Part shown: one piece after another, positions 50,507-61,300 of the stretch
Position numbering within the stretch: position 1 is the stretch's first letter
How the letters are laid out: every line of letters starts with the position of its first letter
Program-made: the position numbers and the translations under genes
Assembly (NCBI RefSeq): GCF_009208105.1
Contig: NZ_WFKL01000001.1
Span: forward strand, 1 to 64,000
Source of the DNA: Rouxiella sp. S1S-2
GTDB taxonomy: Bacteria; Pseudomonadota; Gammaproteobacteria; Enterobacterales; Enterobacteriaceae
Length of the DNA stretch: 64,000 bases
Direction: 5' to 3'
The notes under the pieces: model-generated
Told to the model about the DNA's origin: nothing
The model's database searches: none
Seen by the model: the letters and a program-made list of their open reading frames with translations, nothing else

Positions 50507-51886
50507 TTATCCTTTATCGCGCACGTACTGCTCGGCGGCTGCAGCCGGGTCCAGAGTGGGCAAGCGGCCCGAGCGAATTCGAATGAGTCCGGCCACGTCA
50601 AAAAGCCAGTACAGCAGCTTGGCAGCTATCAAGCAGAGGCCAAAAATGACCGCAAAAAATACCACCCGCGAGAAGAACGAATCCAGACCTTCACGCGCCA
50701 GCACAATGATATTGAATACCGCACCGAAACAAAAGCTCTGCAAAATCGCTGCCTTATAAGGGTTAACCGCGTTTTTACCCAGCGTGTAGAGCCAGTCGAA
50801 CCATTTGATAATCAGCCCCACGGCAATGGCGCCGAGCGGGATAAACGCGGCACCGCCCATTACCACCAGTGAGCCAATCAGCGTAGGAGAAATCGCCAGC
50901 CCCGAGTGGTTGTCCAGTACTTCCCAGGTGAAATAATTGCCGGTATTCATCACCGCCGAAGGCCTGCCGTGCCAAAGCCAGCTCGGAATGAATACGTAAA
51001 AGTCGCGGATAATCGGCATCAATCCCTGGAAGTGAATTTTGTCGTAATTTTGCAGCAGCAGCGCCAGATTTTCCCACGGCGAGAAGGTGTCGCGGGTTAA
51101 ATACAAGAAGGTATAAAAAGCCTCGGGTCCACTGACGTCGAGGTTATAGCGCTTAAGCGCCAGCCAGAACATACCCAGCACCGCCATTACCCCGGCAATC
51201 AGCAGCATCCACAGCGTGATCCAGCCGCGAATAATGCCAATGAATAAAAACAGCGCGAGGGCGATGATGATATTGGCACGCGTGCCGCCGACGACCACGT
51301 AAGTCAGCAGTCCAAAAGCAAAGGTAGCGGCCAAAAAGAGTAGCCAGCTGCGGCGGTTCTGCTTGAGGAAATAGACCACCAGCATCGCCGGAATAAAGAA
51401 GTAGAAGAAGCGCTTGAGTGCCACGCCCGAGACGTTACTCGAAAATATCTGGCTGTAGGTTGTTAGCTTAAACAGTAAGAAGCCGTTGTGCGCGAAGAAC
51501 ACCCCCAATGTGCCGAAAGCCACCAGTGCCATTAGTATCCAGGTTAAATGCGTTTCAACCCGATTCATGGAGAAAACGTCACGCTGCGGCCCGTCGCGTG
51601 CCTTTCTCAATCGCGTTTTATACACCACGTAATAGATGGCGTAGAAACAGGTGGCCGAGAGCATGGCCTGCAGCAGATAAGGTACTGGCACCACGTTGAC
51701 GTCAAACTGAAACACCAGTACGCAGGTGAGGGGAAAACCAAAATAGAAGGTCAACAAATACAGGATTGAGAAAAACAGGTTGAAGCTGAATCTCACCCGC
51801 CGAAACTCAAGGTAAGTCAGGCTCAAAATAAACAGCAGAGAAAGGGCATACACCACACTCAGGCCACCCAATTGCGCCAGACTCAT
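50507..51886 (-). CDS. wzyE: ECA polymerase WzyE
   Basis: WzyE links trisaccharide repeat units into the common antigen chain in the periplasmic face of the inner membrane. The 459-residue protein has about eleven hydrophobic segments and a large periplasmic loop around [21 protein letters not shown], conserved in WzyE (E. coli 450). It overlaps wecF by four bases. Confidence 0.94.
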   Translation of the reverse strand: MSLAQLGGLSVVYALSLLFILSLTYLEFRRVRFSFNLFFSILYLLTFYFGFPLTCVLVFQFDVNVVPVPYLLQAMLSATCFYAIYYVVYKTRLRKARDGPQRDVFSMNRVETHLTWILMALVAFGTLGVFFAHNGFLLFKLTTYSQIFSSNVSGVALKRFFYFFIPAMLVVYFLKQNRRSWLLFLAATFAFGLLTYVVVGGTRANIIIALALFLFIGIIRGWITLWMLLIAGVMAVLGMFWLALKRYNLDVSGPEAFYTFLYLTRDTFSPWENLALLLQNYDKIHFQGLMPIIRDFYVFIPSWLWHGRPSAVMNTGNYFTWEVLDNHSGLAISPTLIGSLVVMGGAAFIPLGAIAVGLIIKWFDWLYTLGKNAVNPYKAAILQSFCFGAVFNIIVLAREGLDSFFSRVVFFAVIFGLCLIAAKLLYWLFDVAGLIRIRSGRLPTLDPAAAAEQYVRDKG

Positions 51887-52968
51887 GATGATGCTCCGGC
51901 AGCCGTGCGCAATGCCTGCACCCAGCCCTGAATATAGTTCGGGCTAAAGAACTGAATATTCTGGCGGTCGGTGCTCAGCAATTGGCGACGCGCTTCCACC
52001 AGCGTGGCGGCATCAAGGGCGTCGTCATAGAACAGCACCGGCAAATTTTGCTCGGCCATGTCCTGCCAGAAAGGATTTTTACGGCTCAGCACGAAGGGTA
52101 CGCCAAACTGAATCAGCAGGCAAAGCGTGCCAATCCCCTGCTGTCGCTCAAAGATAAAGTAACCCAGCGAGCAGGTTTTCAGCATGTCTAAATAATCAGC
52201 AAAGGCCATAGAATCGATCATCAGCTCGACGTTTTCAGCGGGAAATAGCGCCAACGCTTCGCGACGGACCTGCTCAATATAAGGCTGATTATTGGCAGGA
52301 TAACCCATTGGAATAATCACCTTAACGCCCGCGCCCCACTGCTGATGCAGCGCTTGCAGGGCATCAATGTGACGATTGCTCGGGTCACCCGAGTTACCCA
52401 CCAGCACGCGCGGCACCCCCTGCGGCAACGGCGTATCAGCGGGCAAGGTCAGCGCAGGGTCCATGCGAGTGGGGAAATAAAGCAGTGAAGACGGCACGCG
52501 GGCGTGGCGCTGATGATAAAAAGACAAATCACCGCGAGTGGCAAAAACGTGCCCTATCCGCCCCTGCGCCAGTCGGCGAAGCGAATAAAATATTTTAAAC
52601 TTCAGACTGCCAGAGGTTTCATACAGATCTGCCCCCCAAATATGCCAAACCACCTGCTGCGCCTTAATTTTGCCACTCAGCAACGCCAGCCAAAGGCCGG
52701 GATTAAACTGCCCATGAAAGAAGAAACGACAGTTTTTGTCAGTCTGCGCTTTGGCAATCACCGCCTGCGCCAGCGACTTTTTATCGGCGAGCACCTCCAT
52801 GTGCAAATGCTTGAACTGCGCTAAGGCGGATGCATCGCGGCTGGCAACCATGAAATTTTGCGCCTGCTCGCGCGGGACGTGAGCGAGCAGCACGTCATTA
52901 AAGAAATGCAGCACGGTCAAATTATGATGCGGGATATCAGATCCCAAAACGTGAATCAGCGTTGTCAT
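51883..52968 (-). CDS. wecF: Fuc4NAc transferase WecF (lipid III synthesis of ECA)
   Basis: WecF transfers 4-acetamido-4,6-dideoxygalactose from its dTDP form to complete the antigen trisaccharide. The 361-residue GT56-family protein starts [27 protein letters not shown] and contains [11 protein letters not shown] and [13 protein letters not shown], as in E. coli (359). It overlaps wzxE and wzyE by four bases each. Confidence 0.95.
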   Translation of the reverse strand: MTTLIHVLGSDIPHHNLTVLHFFNDVLLAHVPREQAQNFMVASRDASALAQFKHLHMEVLADKKSLAQAVIAKAQTDKNCRFFFHGQFNPGLWLALLSGKIKAQQVVWHIWGADLYETSGSLKFKIFYSLRRLAQGRIGHVFATRGDLSFYHQRHARVPSSLLYFPTRMDPALTLPADTPLPQGVPRVLVGNSGDPSNRHIDALQALHQQWGAGVKVIIPMGYPANNQPYIEQVRREALALFPAENVELMIDSMAFADYLDMLKTCSLGYFIFERQQGIGTLCLLIQFGVPFVLSRKNPFWQDMAEQNLPVLFYDDALDAATLVEARRQLLSTDRQNIQFFSPNYIQGWVQALRTAAGASS

Positions 52969-54215
52969 GCTCGTCTACGGTAGATAACAAAAAGGGTACA
53001 GCACAGCGCAAAGTAGATGATGTAAGTGGCCATGTAGGCCTGCGCTGCGCCCAGTGCGCCGTGCATCGGAATAAGCCAATGCGAAAACAGCGTGAGCAGC
53101 AGAAACTGGCTGATTTCAGTCAACAAATAAAAGCGCAGCGACGCCTTGGCTATCACCAAATATCCAAAGATATAGGCGCTGACTTTTAACACATCCCCCA
53201 CCAGCTGCCAGGCAAACAAGTCGCGCATGGCGGTAAACTGGGAAGAAAATAGTAGCCAGATAGCAAAATCGCGCAGCAGCCAAACGGTAAAACTGGCTGC
53301 CGCTACCGCCGGAAGCACGAATTTCAGCGCTTTCAGGATCTCTTGGCTTATCTGTTTTTTATCCGTCAGTCGGGCCAGCGTAGGCAAAAGATAAACGCTG
53401 AACGAGGCGGTGATAAACTGCAAATAAGCGTCTGAAATACTGCTCACACCCTGCCAAATCCCTACCGCTTCCCAGCCGTCATGCTGGGCCAACAGGTTAC
53501 GCATCATCACGTAGGCTACCGGCAGAGTGACCGAAGTCATCAGCGCCATCACGGTAAACTTGCCGAACTGGCGGGCCAATGGCCGGTCCCAGCGCAGCGC
53601 CAGAGCACTGAAGGTTAAGTTGCGACGACGCAGCAGCATTATCGCCGCAGGCCCCACGACCAGCGCGGGCACCAGCGCAAATCCCACCAGCGCACCCGCA
53701 TAGCCGCCAAGCATAAAGCAGGCGTAATAGGCCAGCAGGCCAATCAGACTGCCGCCGATCACCGCCAAGGCATTGCCCTGCGCGTCGCGATAACCTTTTA
53801 AAATAGCCTGAAACAGGTTGGCATAGGCAATGCCCATTTGAATCAGTGCCACTGCCCGCACCACCGATTGATACTCGGCGTGGCCAAACAGCGCGACGCT
53901 CAACGGTTGAGCGGCAACCAAAAAAATCAACGCCAGCGCAGTAGAGAAAACAAGAATCAGGGTTGAGGCGGTGCCCAATACGGCTTTTAGCCGCTCGGCG
54001 TCGTCTTGGTTTTCGGCGACGTATTTGGTGACGCCGTTAAAAATTCCGGCACCCGAAAGCACGCCAAGTACGGTGATCAGCTGCCGAAAGTTACCGGCCT
54101 GCCCAACGCCAGCTGGCCCAAACGCTACAGCAAGCAGCTTGATAACCACCAGCCCAGCACCAATTTTAATCAGCGTCGAGGCGGCAGTCCAGATTGAAGC
54201 CTTGGCTAACGACAT
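52965..54215 (-). CDS. wzxE: ECA lipid III flippase WzxE
   Basis: WzxE moves the lipid-linked trisaccharide across the inner membrane. The 416-residue protein has twelve predicted membrane segments, equals E. coli WzxE in length and starts [22 protein letters not shown]. It begins one base after the wecE stop. Confidence 0.95.
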   Translation of the reverse strand: MSLAKASIWTAASTLIKIGAGLVVIKLLAVAFGPAGVGQAGNFRQLITVLGVLSGAGIFNGVTKYVAENQDDAERLKAVLGTASTLILVFSTALALIFLVAAQPLSVALFGHAEYQSVVRAVALIQMGIAYANLFQAILKGYRDAQGNALAVIGGSLIGLLAYYACFMLGGYAGALVGFALVPALVVGPAAIMLLRRRNLTFSALALRWDRPLARQFGKFTVMALMTSVTLPVAYVMMRNLLAQHDGWEAVGIWQGVSSISDAYLQFITASFSVYLLPTLARLTDKKQISQEILKALKFVLPAVAAASFTVWLLRDFAIWLLFSSQFTAMRDLFAWQLVGDVLKVSAYIFGYLVIAKASLRFYLLTEISQFLLLTLFSHWLIPMHGALGAAQAYMATYIIYFALCCTLFVIYRRRA

Positions 54216-54216
54216 A

Positions 54217-55347
54217 TCAGGCGAAGAAGCTCTGCAGGGTTGAAATTACCGCCTGCTGCATCGCATTGCTCATGTTGTAGAACAGCGGTAAACGCACCAG
54301 CTTGCCGCTTTCTTCCGTGGTATGCACGTCTTCACCGAAGAAATAGCCATATTTTTCACCCGCCGTCGAAGAGTGCAAGGGAATGTAGTGGAAAACGGTG
54401 AGGATCTCGGCCTCTTTCATATAGGCAATAAGGGCATCACGTTTTTCACTGGTTTCAAACTTGATATAAAACATGTGCGCATTGTGCACACAGCCCGGCG
54501 CAAGGGTCGGCAGCACCAGTTGGCCTTTCTCCTGCAACGGTTTCAACGCTTTATAGTAGTTGTTCCACAACGCCAGACGGCGGTTGTTAATCTCCTGCGC
54601 CGCTTCGAGTTGGGCCCATAAATAGGCCGCCTGCAAATCGGCCATTAAATAGCTGGAGCCGATATCATGCCAGCTGTATTTATCAACCTGCCCGCGGAAG
54701 AACTGGCTGCGGTTGGTGCCTTTTTCACGAATAATTTCGGCGCGTTCGATAAGTTCGGGGCTGTTAATCAGCGTCGCGCCCCCTTCCCCACCGGCGGTGT
54801 AGTTTTTAGTTTCGTGAAAACTAAAGCAGCCGATGTGGCCGATGGTGCCTAGCGCGCGGCCTTTATAGGTCGACATCACGCCCTGTGCGGCGTCTTCAAC
54901 CACAAACAGGCCGTGCTTCTCGGCCAGCGCCATGATGACGTCCATCTCGCAGGCCACGCCCGCGTAGTGAACCGGCACAATCGCCCGCGTTTTATCGGTA
55001 ATGGCCGCTTCAATGAGCGTCTCGTCAATGTTCATAGTGTCGGGACGAATATCGACGAAGACAATACGCGCGCCGCGCAGCACAAAGGCGTTGGCGGTCG
55101 ATACAAAGGTATAGCTCGGCATAATCACTTCGTCGCCGGCTTTGATATCCAGCAAAATAGCGGCCATTTCGAGCGACGCGGTACACGAAGGGGTCAGTAA
55201 CACCTTCGGACAGCGAAAGTTCTTTTCAAACCACTGCTGGCAGCGTCGGGTAAATCCACCGTCACCGCAAAGCTTGCCGCTGCCCATCGCAGACTGCATG
55301 TACTCGAGTTCTGTGCCAACAATTGGCGGGGAGTTAAAGGGGATCAT
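54217..55347 (-). CDS. wecE: dTDP-4-amino-4,6-dideoxygalactose transaminase WecE
   Basis: WecE uses glutamate and pyridoxal phosphate to aminate dTDP-4-keto-6-deoxyglucose. The 376-residue protein equals E. coli WecE from the start at 55347 (MIPFNSPPIVGTELEYMQSAM). It has the PLP lysine in FHETKNYTAGGEGG and the VPVHYAGVACEMD segment. The open frame to 55443 overlaps wecD and is not supported. Its substrate is normally made by RffG and RffH, whose genes are missing from this operon. Confidence 0.96.
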   Translation of the reverse strand: MIPFNSPPIVGTELEYMQSAMGSGKLCGDGGFTRRCQQWFEKNFRCPKVLLTPSCTASLEMAAILLDIKAGDEVIMPSYTFVSTANAFVLRGARIVFVDIRPDTMNIDETLIEAAITDKTRAIVPVHYAGVACEMDVIMALAEKHGLFVVEDAAQGVMSTYKGRALGTIGHIGCFSFHETKNYTAGGEGGATLINSPELIERAEIIREKGTNRSQFFRGQVDKYSWHDIGSSYLMADLQAAYLWAQLEAAQEINNRRLALWNNYYKALKPLQEKGQLVLPTLAPGCVHNAHMFYIKFETSEKRDALIAYMKEAEILTVFHYIPLHSSTAGEKYGYFFGEDVHTTEESGKLVRLPLFYNMSNAMQQAVISTLQSFFA

Positions 55348-55351
55348 AAAA

Positions 55352-56059
55352 TTACCTGTACAGCCAATAGGCCGAATGAGACAGAACACCGCCGCTGGCG
55401 CGATAAAGATTGAGCGCCGCGATGTTTCCGGTTTGAGTCGCAATGTTCAGTTTTTCGATACCGCGCTCGGCACACCAGTGCCTGGCCGCGTTAATAAGCT
55501 GTTTGCCTACGCCGCGCCCGGTCGCCTGCGGCTCAACGGCCAGTAACCCCACTCTGGCGACCAGAGGCTCGACGGGGCGCAGGGTGATGAAGCCAAGCAG
55601 ATGGCCTTCGGAGTCGTTAAGCGTCAAGCAGTGGGTGTCAAAGGTACCGAGAATCGCTTTTTCCGCCCACAGCGCATAGAAACGGCCCGAATCTCTGGCC
55701 TGATACCACGGCGCGCGAAAGCGGCTGAGTTGAAAAGCACTGCCCGCCAACAAACTTACCCGAGCGATATCGCGCTCGCAGGCAAGCTGGTGCTGACTGG
55801 GGGCTAACCCAGCGGCGTTCACCTCGAGCGAAAAATCAATCTCACCTTCAACCAGATGAAACCCGAGTTGATAAAGTGCATCCAGCGTGTCGGTCTGGTC
55901 GGCGGATACTTTAACCTGCACCAGCGGATAGGCGCTCAGCGCGCTTCGCGTGACGGGATGCGCCGCCGGATCCAGCGTCAGTTTGGCACTTGGCCGGAAG
56001 AAAAAATCACTTTCCCACTGCAAATATTCAAGATGCCCGCGAATAAGATTATCGTTCAT
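55352..56059 (-). CDS. wecD: dTDP-fucosamine acetyltransferase WecD
   Basis: WecD N-acetylates the amino sugar made by WecE, using acetyl-CoA. The 235-residue protein has a divergent N-terminal half and a C-terminal GNAT domain with GLLAVEPQATGRGVGKQLI and IATQTGNIAALNLYRASGG; it ends YWLYR as in E. coli (224). It starts 37 bases after the wecC stop, where E. coli has rffG and rffH, and lies four bases before wecE. Confidence 0.94.
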   Translation of the reverse strand: MNDNLIRGHLEYLQWESDFFFRPSAKLTLDPAAHPVTRSALSAYPLVQVKVSADQTDTLDALYQLGFHLVEGEIDFSLEVNAAGLAPSQHQLACERDIARVSLLAGSAFQLSRFRAPWYQARDSGRFYALWAEKAILGTFDTHCLTLNDSEGHLLGFITLRPVEPLVARVGLLAVEPQATGRGVGKQLINAARHWCAERGIEKLNIATQTGNIAALNLYRASGGVLSHSAYWLYR

Positions 56060-56096
56060 TTTTCCCCCAGCGCCTTAAGGTCATACTACGAAGGAC

Positions 56097-57395
56097 TTAG
56101 CGCCACACGCCTTTAGTATCGACCACCCAGCGTTGCTTTATTTGCTGTCCAGGGATCAGTTTAAACGCCGTGTGGTCAACGAGCATCACTATCACGTCGG
56201 CCTGCTCTAGCGCCAGTCCGAGTTCGCACAGTTGGACTTTTTTCTCAAGACTGGCAGGCAGGTTTTCGACGTTGGGTTCCACAGCCCAGGTCTCTCCCGC
56301 ATGCCAGTCGGCAATCAGTTGTGTGACATGCACGGCCGGACTTTCACGCAGGTCATCAATATTGGGTTTAAACGCCAGTCCAAAGCAGGCAATTTTCACC
56401 TCGGCGGCACGTTTGCCCGTCGCGGTCAGGCAGTCGGCAACCGCCGCTTTGACTTTATCAACCACCCACAGCGGCTTACTGTCATTAACCTCGCGCGCAG
56501 TGCGAATAAGACGAGCCAAATCAGGATGCTGTGACACGATAAACCACGGATCGACGGCGATACAGTGCCCACCAACCCCGGGACCCGGTTGCAATATATT
56601 GACGCGCGGATGCCGATTGGCCAGGCGGATAAGCTCCCAGACGTCGATACCCTGCTCATCACAAATCAACGACAGCTCATTGGCAAAGGCAATATTCACA
56701 TCGCGAAAACTGTTTTCGGTGAGCTTGCACATCTCGGCGGTACGACTGTTGGTGGTCACACATTCGCCAAGCAGAAAAATATTATACAACTCACTGGCCC
56801 GCACCGAGCATCGCGGCGTCATACCGCCGATCACCCGATCGTTTTTAATCAGTTCAACCATCACTTTGCCCGGCAGCACGCGCTCTGGGCAATAGGCAAT
56901 ATTGATATCTGGTGCCGTTGTATCCTGTTGCGGAAAGCGCAGATCGGGGCGCAGCGCCGCCAGCCACTCGGCCATTCGCTCGGTGGCGCCTACCGGGGAG
57001 GTCGATTCAAGAATAATCAAATCGCCTTTTTTTAGCACCGGTGCCAGTGAGGTTACCGCTTTTTCGACAAAAACCATGTCAGGCTGATGACCTTCACTGA
57101 ACGGCGTCGGTACCGCAATGAGGAAGGCATCGGCGGGCTCCGGTGCAGTTACTGCGCGAAGATAGCCTACTTCAACGGCATTTTTGACCAACTCCTCAAG
57201 ATCCGGCTCGATGATGTGCACGCCGCCGCGGTTAATGATGTCGACCGCACGCGGGTTAATGTCTACGCCAATCACTTTTTTATGGCGTGAGGCGAAGGCG
57301 GCGGCCGTTGGCAGGCCAATGTAACCTAACCCAATCACAGAAATAGTGTTAAAAGCGCAGTCTCTTTCAGCAAGTTCTTCGTTTGCAGCGGTCAT
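56097..57395 (-). CDS. wecC: UDP-N-acetyl-D-mannosamine dehydrogenase WecC
   Basis: WecC oxidises UDP-ManNAc twice with NAD to UDP-ManNAcA. The 432-residue protein has the NAD-binding [16 protein letters not shown], the central [15 protein letters not shown] with the catalytic Cys, and [19 protein letters not shown]. It has about twelve more N-terminal residues than the 420-residue E. coli enzyme. A later start is possible, but the ATG at 57395 overlaps the wecB stop by four bases, which favours it. Confidence 0.95.
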   Translation of the reverse strand: MTAANEELAERDCAFNTISVIGLGYIGLPTAAAFASRHKKVIGVDINPRAVDIINRGGVHIIEPDLEELVKNAVEVGYLRAVTAPEPADAFLIAVPTPFSEGHQPDMVFVEKAVTSLAPVLKKGDLIILESTSPVGATERMAEWLAALRPDLRFPQQDTTAPDINIAYCPERVLPGKVMVELIKNDRVIGGMTPRCSVRASELYNIFLLGECVTTNSRTAEMCKLTENSFRDVNIAFANELSLICDEQGIDVWELIRLANRHPRVNILQPGPGVGGHCIAVDPWFIVSQHPDLARLIRTAREVNDSKPLWVVDKVKAAVADCLTATGKRAAEVKIACFGLAFKPNIDDLRESPAVHVTQLIADWHAGETWAVEPNVENLPASLEKKVQLCELGLALEQADVIVMLVDHTAFKLIPGQQIKQRWVVDTKGVWR

Positions 57396-58522
57396 GGTGT
57401 CACTCTATTTTTATTCAGCGCAGCCAGGATGCAGCCACAGGCATGCCCATCACCGTAAGGATTGTGCGCCCGGCTCATTTTTTGATAGGCACCCGCATCG
57501 TTCAACAACTGAGACACCTCATTGACGATAGTCGCCGTATTCGTACCCACCAGCTTGACCGTTCCCGCCGCAAGCGCTTCCGGCCTTTCCGTGGTATCAC
57601 GCATGACCAGAACCGGTTTACCCAGCGAAGGCGCTTCTTCCTGAATGCCGCCAGAGTCGGTGAGGATCAGATAGGCTTTATCCATTAAATAGACGAAGGG
57701 CAGATAGTCCTGAGGCTCAATCAAAATAACGTTGTCGATACCCTGCAAAATACGGTTTACCGGCTCGCTCACCTGGGGGTTCAAGTGAACCGGATAAAGG
57801 ATTTGCACGTCGGGGTTCTGCTTGGCTATTTGCGCCAGCGCGCTGCAAATCCGTTCAAAGCCGCCGCCAAAGCTCTCGCGGCGATGGCCTGTGACCAGAA
57901 TCAGCTTCTTGTTAGCATCGATAAAACGATAACGTTGGGCAATTTCTTCTGCACGATCCGGTGAGTCGGTGAATAATTTACGCACGCTCAGTAGTGCATC
58001 GATCACCGTATTACCGGTAACGATGATTCGGGCGTCTTCGATGCCCTCACGGAGCAAATTGCTGCGGGCGGTTTCCGTCGGGGCAAAATGCCAGTTTGCC
58101 AGATGCCCGGTCAGGCGGCGATTGCCCTCCTCCGGCCACGGAGACAGTAAATATCCCGTGCGCAAGCCTGCTTCAACGTGACCAATCGGGATCTGCTGAT
58201 AAAAGGCGGCCAGACTGGCAGAAAGCGCCGTCGTGGTATCGCCGTGCACCAGCACGACGTCGGGTTTGAATTCTTCAAGTACCGGTTTCAAGCCCTGCAG
58301 AATGCGAATGGTAATTTCCGTCAGGTCCTGTCCGGGTTTCATGATATCGAGATCATAATCCGGCTTGATAGAGAACAGGTGTAAAACCTGATCCAACATT
58401 TCACGGTGCTGTGCCGTTACGCAGACTTTTGAAACAAAGGCATCGTCCTTAGCCAAAGCATGAACCAGAGGAGCCATTTTTATTGCTTCCGGCCTTGTAC
58501 CGAAAATCGTTAGTACTTTCAC
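57392..58522 (-). CDS. wecB: UDP-N-acetylglucosamine 2-epimerase WecB
   Basis: WecB interconverts UDP-GlcNAc and UDP-ManNAc. The start is a GTG at 58522, giving [20 protein letters not shown] and 376 residues, exactly the E. coli length; the ATG at 58564 adds 14 unrelated residues. Active-site segments include [32 protein letters not shown] and [19 protein letters not shown]. Confidence 0.95.
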   Translation of the reverse strand: MKVLTIFGTRPEAIKMAPLVHALAKDDAFVSKVCVTAQHREMLDQVLHLFSIKPDYDLDIMKPGQDLTEITIRILQGLKPVLEEFKPDVVLVHGDTTTALSASLAAFYQQIPIGHVEAGLRTGYLLSPWPEEGNRRLTGHLANWHFAPTETARSNLLREGIEDARIIVTGNTVIDALLSVRKLFTDSPDRAEEIAQRYRFIDANKKLILVTGHRRESFGGGFERICSALAQIAKQNPDVQILYPVHLNPQVSEPVNRILQGIDNVILIEPQDYLPFVYLMDKAYLILTDSGGIQEEAPSLGKPVLVMRDTTERPEALAAGTVKLVGTNTATIVNEVSQLLNDAGAYQKMSRAHNPYGDGHACGCILAALNKNRVTP

Positions 58523-58630
58523 AGAGGCATTCTCTTTTTTATAGGCGCACTTTATTAGGCGCATAGCGTTGACGACTGAACGGGCGCAAATTCAGCGTCC
58601 GAATATACATCGCTATCTTTTTATCGTTAT

Positions 58631-59686
58631 TTATTTGATGACGCGACGCCGTGCGAGTGCAACACCTGCACCGATTAATCCACCCACCATCCCCCACATG
58701 ATACTGAGCAGAACGCGACGCGGACTGTCACGTTTCACCGGCTCTTCTGGGGTACGCAGGTAGCGATATGTCTGGAATTTGGCATTTAATACCGGCCCAA
58801 CATTAAGCGTAGCTAACATCGCTTTATTTTGATCGTAGTCGATATCAAAACTCGGGCCCGAGGCCTGCAGCAGCTTCAGCCGTGCCTGCAGCATCGGCGT
58901 GCCGAGCAGAAACATGTCAGAATCAGGCAGGCTGTCCGGCGTGGCCTGCGTCATGCTGTGGTCGATGTTTTGTTGTTGCGCAATGTTTAGCGCCTGCTGC
59001 GTGTTGTTGAGCTCGCGGCTGTAAATAGCATTGGCGACTGCCTCCTGACGTTTAACCTGCGCCTTCATCGACTGCGCGCGCGTTGCCCAGGCTCCCTGAA
59101 TTTCATCATAGAGGTTTGAAGCCGCACGGGCACTGGCAAAGTTAACGTACTGACGCAGCAGTTTATTCGCGTCGGCGGCACTCTCTGCGGTCAGTTTCAC
59201 ACTGTCATTAGGCACTTTTTTATCATCTCGCGGGGCAAACTGAATGGCGGCGATCAGTTTGTCGAGCAACACCGCATTTTCGCCGGCATTAGCCGTTTTT
59301 CGCTGGGTGTAATAAGGATTATCGAGCCAAAAATCACGGCGCGTATCGTAGGCGGCCAATTGCATGATGAATTCACTGTATGCACCGTCAGAAATGGATG
59401 ACTGATCCCCCGCCGGTGTAAACGTATTTTTGGCGTCCAGATTGCGCAGGAATTGTTCCTGAGAGAAGTATGACGCCAGGTTATTCACCGTAGGTTTATC
59501 GGTTACCGCTGTCGTGCTCCACTGCTGAGTCATCAACAAAGAAACCAGCAGCGCCACGATGGCAAAACCAAGACCAAGGCCGATAATCCACAGTTTTCCC
59601 TGCCACAAGGTTCGGCACAGACCACGGATATCCAGCTCATTATCAATGGCGAGTTCATTCCTTGTAAACATCGTCTCTGACTTCAT
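58631..59686 (-). CDS. wzzE: ECA chain-length regulator WzzE
   Basis: WzzE sets the modal chain length of enterobacterial common antigen and is needed for the cyclic form. The 351-residue protein has the usual Wzz layout: a membrane segment near residues 31-53, a periplasmic coiled-coil domain (about 55-315), the motif YRYLRTPEEPVKRDSPRR, and a second membrane segment at the C terminus. The start at 59686 has GGTGAG upstream. The N-terminal 20 residues differ from E. coli. Confidence 0.94.
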   Translation of the reverse strand: MKSETMFTRNELAIDNELDIRGLCRTLWQGKLWIIGLGLGFAIVALLVSLLMTQQWSTTAVTDKPTVNNLASYFSQEQFLRNLDAKNTFTPAGDQSSISDGAYSEFIMQLAAYDTRRDFWLDNPYYTQRKTANAGENAVLLDKLIAAIQFAPRDDKKVPNDSVKLTAESAADANKLLRQYVNFASARAASNLYDEIQGAWATRAQSMKAQVKRQEAVANAIYSRELNNTQQALNIAQQQNIDHSMTQATPDSLPDSDMFLLGTPMLQARLKLLQASGPSFDIDYDQNKAMLATLNVGPVLNAKFQTYRYLRTPEEPVKRDSPRRVLLSIMWGMVGGLIGAGVALARRRVIK

Positions 59687-59785
59687 TATTCTCACCAATC
59701 TTTTAATTAATTCGTCACGCCACTGTACGATAACACATTGTTATTAATGACTATTGCAAGCGACTGGTCGTATTGAGAGTAAGGG

Positions 59786-60880
59786 CTAACTGGCCGAGTG
59801 GCGGCGCAGTCTTCGTTTAACTCGTTTGATAAAACGCGCCACACGCCACGCACGTTTTATACAATAACCGTAGAGCATAAATGCGACAAAGAATAAGCCC
59901 AGCATCAGCCATTCAGGAAACTGCAGATGTTCGCCAATGACGCCGATGGCAGCCAGCACGGCGGCCGCCAAAGTAATCAGCACAAAGGCCTGCCGCGAGG
60001 AGAACCCGGCGCGCATGATCAAATGGTGTATATGCTGGCGATCTGCGGAAAACGGACTCATGCCTTTACGCAGACGACGGTACATGATGGCAATCATGTC
60101 CATCAGTGGAATGGCAATCAGCCACAGCGCCGTTACCGGCGTCATCGGAGGATGGGCAAAAGGGCGAGTGGTTTGAGTACACTGCAGCAGTATCCAGATC
60201 ACTGTAAAGCCGATTAGTGTACTGCCCGCATCGCCCATAAAGACCTTATAACGACGGCCAAAGGCGCCAAGATTTAGCAGCACGTAAGGGATAATGGCGG
60301 CAATCATCGCGAAGCACCACAGGGCCAGCGCGTCGTTGCCTGAATAGAGCATCACGATGCCCATTGAGCCAAAAGTGACGCAGGATAAACCGCCCAGTAG
60401 GCCGTCAATGCCGTCAACCATGTTAAAGGCGTTGATAGAGGCCCACACGGCAAACAGGGTAACCAGATAACCAAATGGACCCAAGACCATCTGCCAAGGG
60501 CCAATAATCCTGCCGAGGTCGTGTAAAACCATGCCGCCTTCAACCATCATTACCACGGCAACCAGCGCCTGAACGCAGGCGCGGAACTTCACACTGATAT
60601 CGAATTTATCGTCTAGGGCACCGATAAAAACCAGCAGGCCCGCACAGGCAAGATAAAGAAGATTATGGGGTACGGTGGAATGACTAATATAAAAGGTGAA
60701 GCAGACCCCTGCGTATACAGAGATGCCACCAACCAGGGGGATTAATCCTTGATGGCGTTTACGGAAGTCAGGTTTATCAACTAATCCAATTTTTTTGGCA
60801 ACTTTACGGGCCAAAAACAAGAAGACAAATGAAAACAATAAGATAGCTACAAGCTCAGTACTCATAGTGAGTAAATTCAC
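59786..60880 (-). CDS. wecA: UDP-GlcNAc:undecaprenyl-phosphate GlcNAc-1-P transferase WecA
   Basis: WecA starts common antigen and many O-antigens by loading GlcNAc-1-phosphate on undecaprenyl phosphate. The 364-residue protein has eleven membrane segments, the catalytic DDKFDIS, FNMVDGIDGLLGG with the metal-binding Asp pair, and the HIHH motif (RQHIHHL). The start is a GTG at 60880, which aligns with MNLLTVST in E. coli; a start three codons upstream is also open. It heads the wec operon. Confidence 0.95.
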   Translation of the reverse strand: MNLLTMSTELVAILLFSFVFLFLARKVAKKIGLVDKPDFRKRHQGLIPLVGGISVYAGVCFTFYISHSTVPHNLLYLACAGLLVFIGALDDKFDISVKFRACVQALVAVVMMVEGGMVLHDLGRIIGPWQMVLGPFGYLVTLFAVWASINAFNMVDGIDGLLGGLSCVTFGSMGIVMLYSGNDALALWCFAMIAAIIPYVLLNLGAFGRRYKVFMGDAGSTLIGFTVIWILLQCTQTTRPFAHPPMTPVTALWLIAIPLMDMIAIMYRRLRKGMSPFSADRQHIHHLIMRAGFSSRQAFVLITLAAAVLAAIGVIGEHLQFPEWLMLGLFFVAFMLYGYCIKRAWRVARFIKRVKRRLRRHSAS

Positions 60881-61154
60881 AGTTAACACGTCTCTGCATT
60901 AAAATAAATCTGCATAAATTGATAGGGCAGCTTGGTCTTAAATCTGGCAACAGCCATACCACCACGCGGTTTTGTAGTCATATCCTATGATGACGATTCG
61001 GATTTTATAAAATCTTTTAACGTACTCCGAAGGATCCTTCCTGCCCGCTAACTCAGAGATAAAGTAATAAATGGCACCCATCCTGGGTATCCGGTGTTAT
61101 CTGAATCTGATGCCGACGCGTAATATCACTACATATCGTAGCGACCAAAAGCAG
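60881..61154 (-). promoter_or_regulatory. wec operon upstream region
   Basis: This stretch between the rho terminator and wecA should hold the wec promoter. It contains a small stem (around 61076-61100, ACCCA and TGGGT). No clear -35/-10 pair and no ops element for RfaH were seen. No coding frame stands out. Confidence 0.45.
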
Positions 61155-61182
61155 AAAACGCCACGTCTTCACGTAGCGTTTT
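61155..61182 (-). terminator. intrinsic terminator downstream of rho
   Basis: On the minus strand AAAACGCTACGT and ACGTGGCGTTTT form a twelve-base-pair stem (one T-G pair) with loop GAAG, followed by CTGCTTTTGG. Between it and the rho stop there is another long stem-loop, GCCGGTTT (61254-61261) with AAACCGGC (61284-61291), enclosing the inner hairpin GAAGC-TCAA-GCTTC. Confidence 0.75.
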
Positions 61183-61300
61183 AACACATTTACGTTCTAC
61201 TCTGCATTTTCGCGCATTTGCAGCCTGGGCTGCAGCACTCATGCTTAGAGTACGCCGGTTTTTTTGAAGCTCAAGCTTCCTTCAAACCGGCATTGATGAA

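Noticed and set aside
54217..55443. Longer WecE start at 55443
   Set aside because: It overlaps the wecD coding sequence by about 90 bases and adds 32 residues with no counterpart in E. coli WecE.
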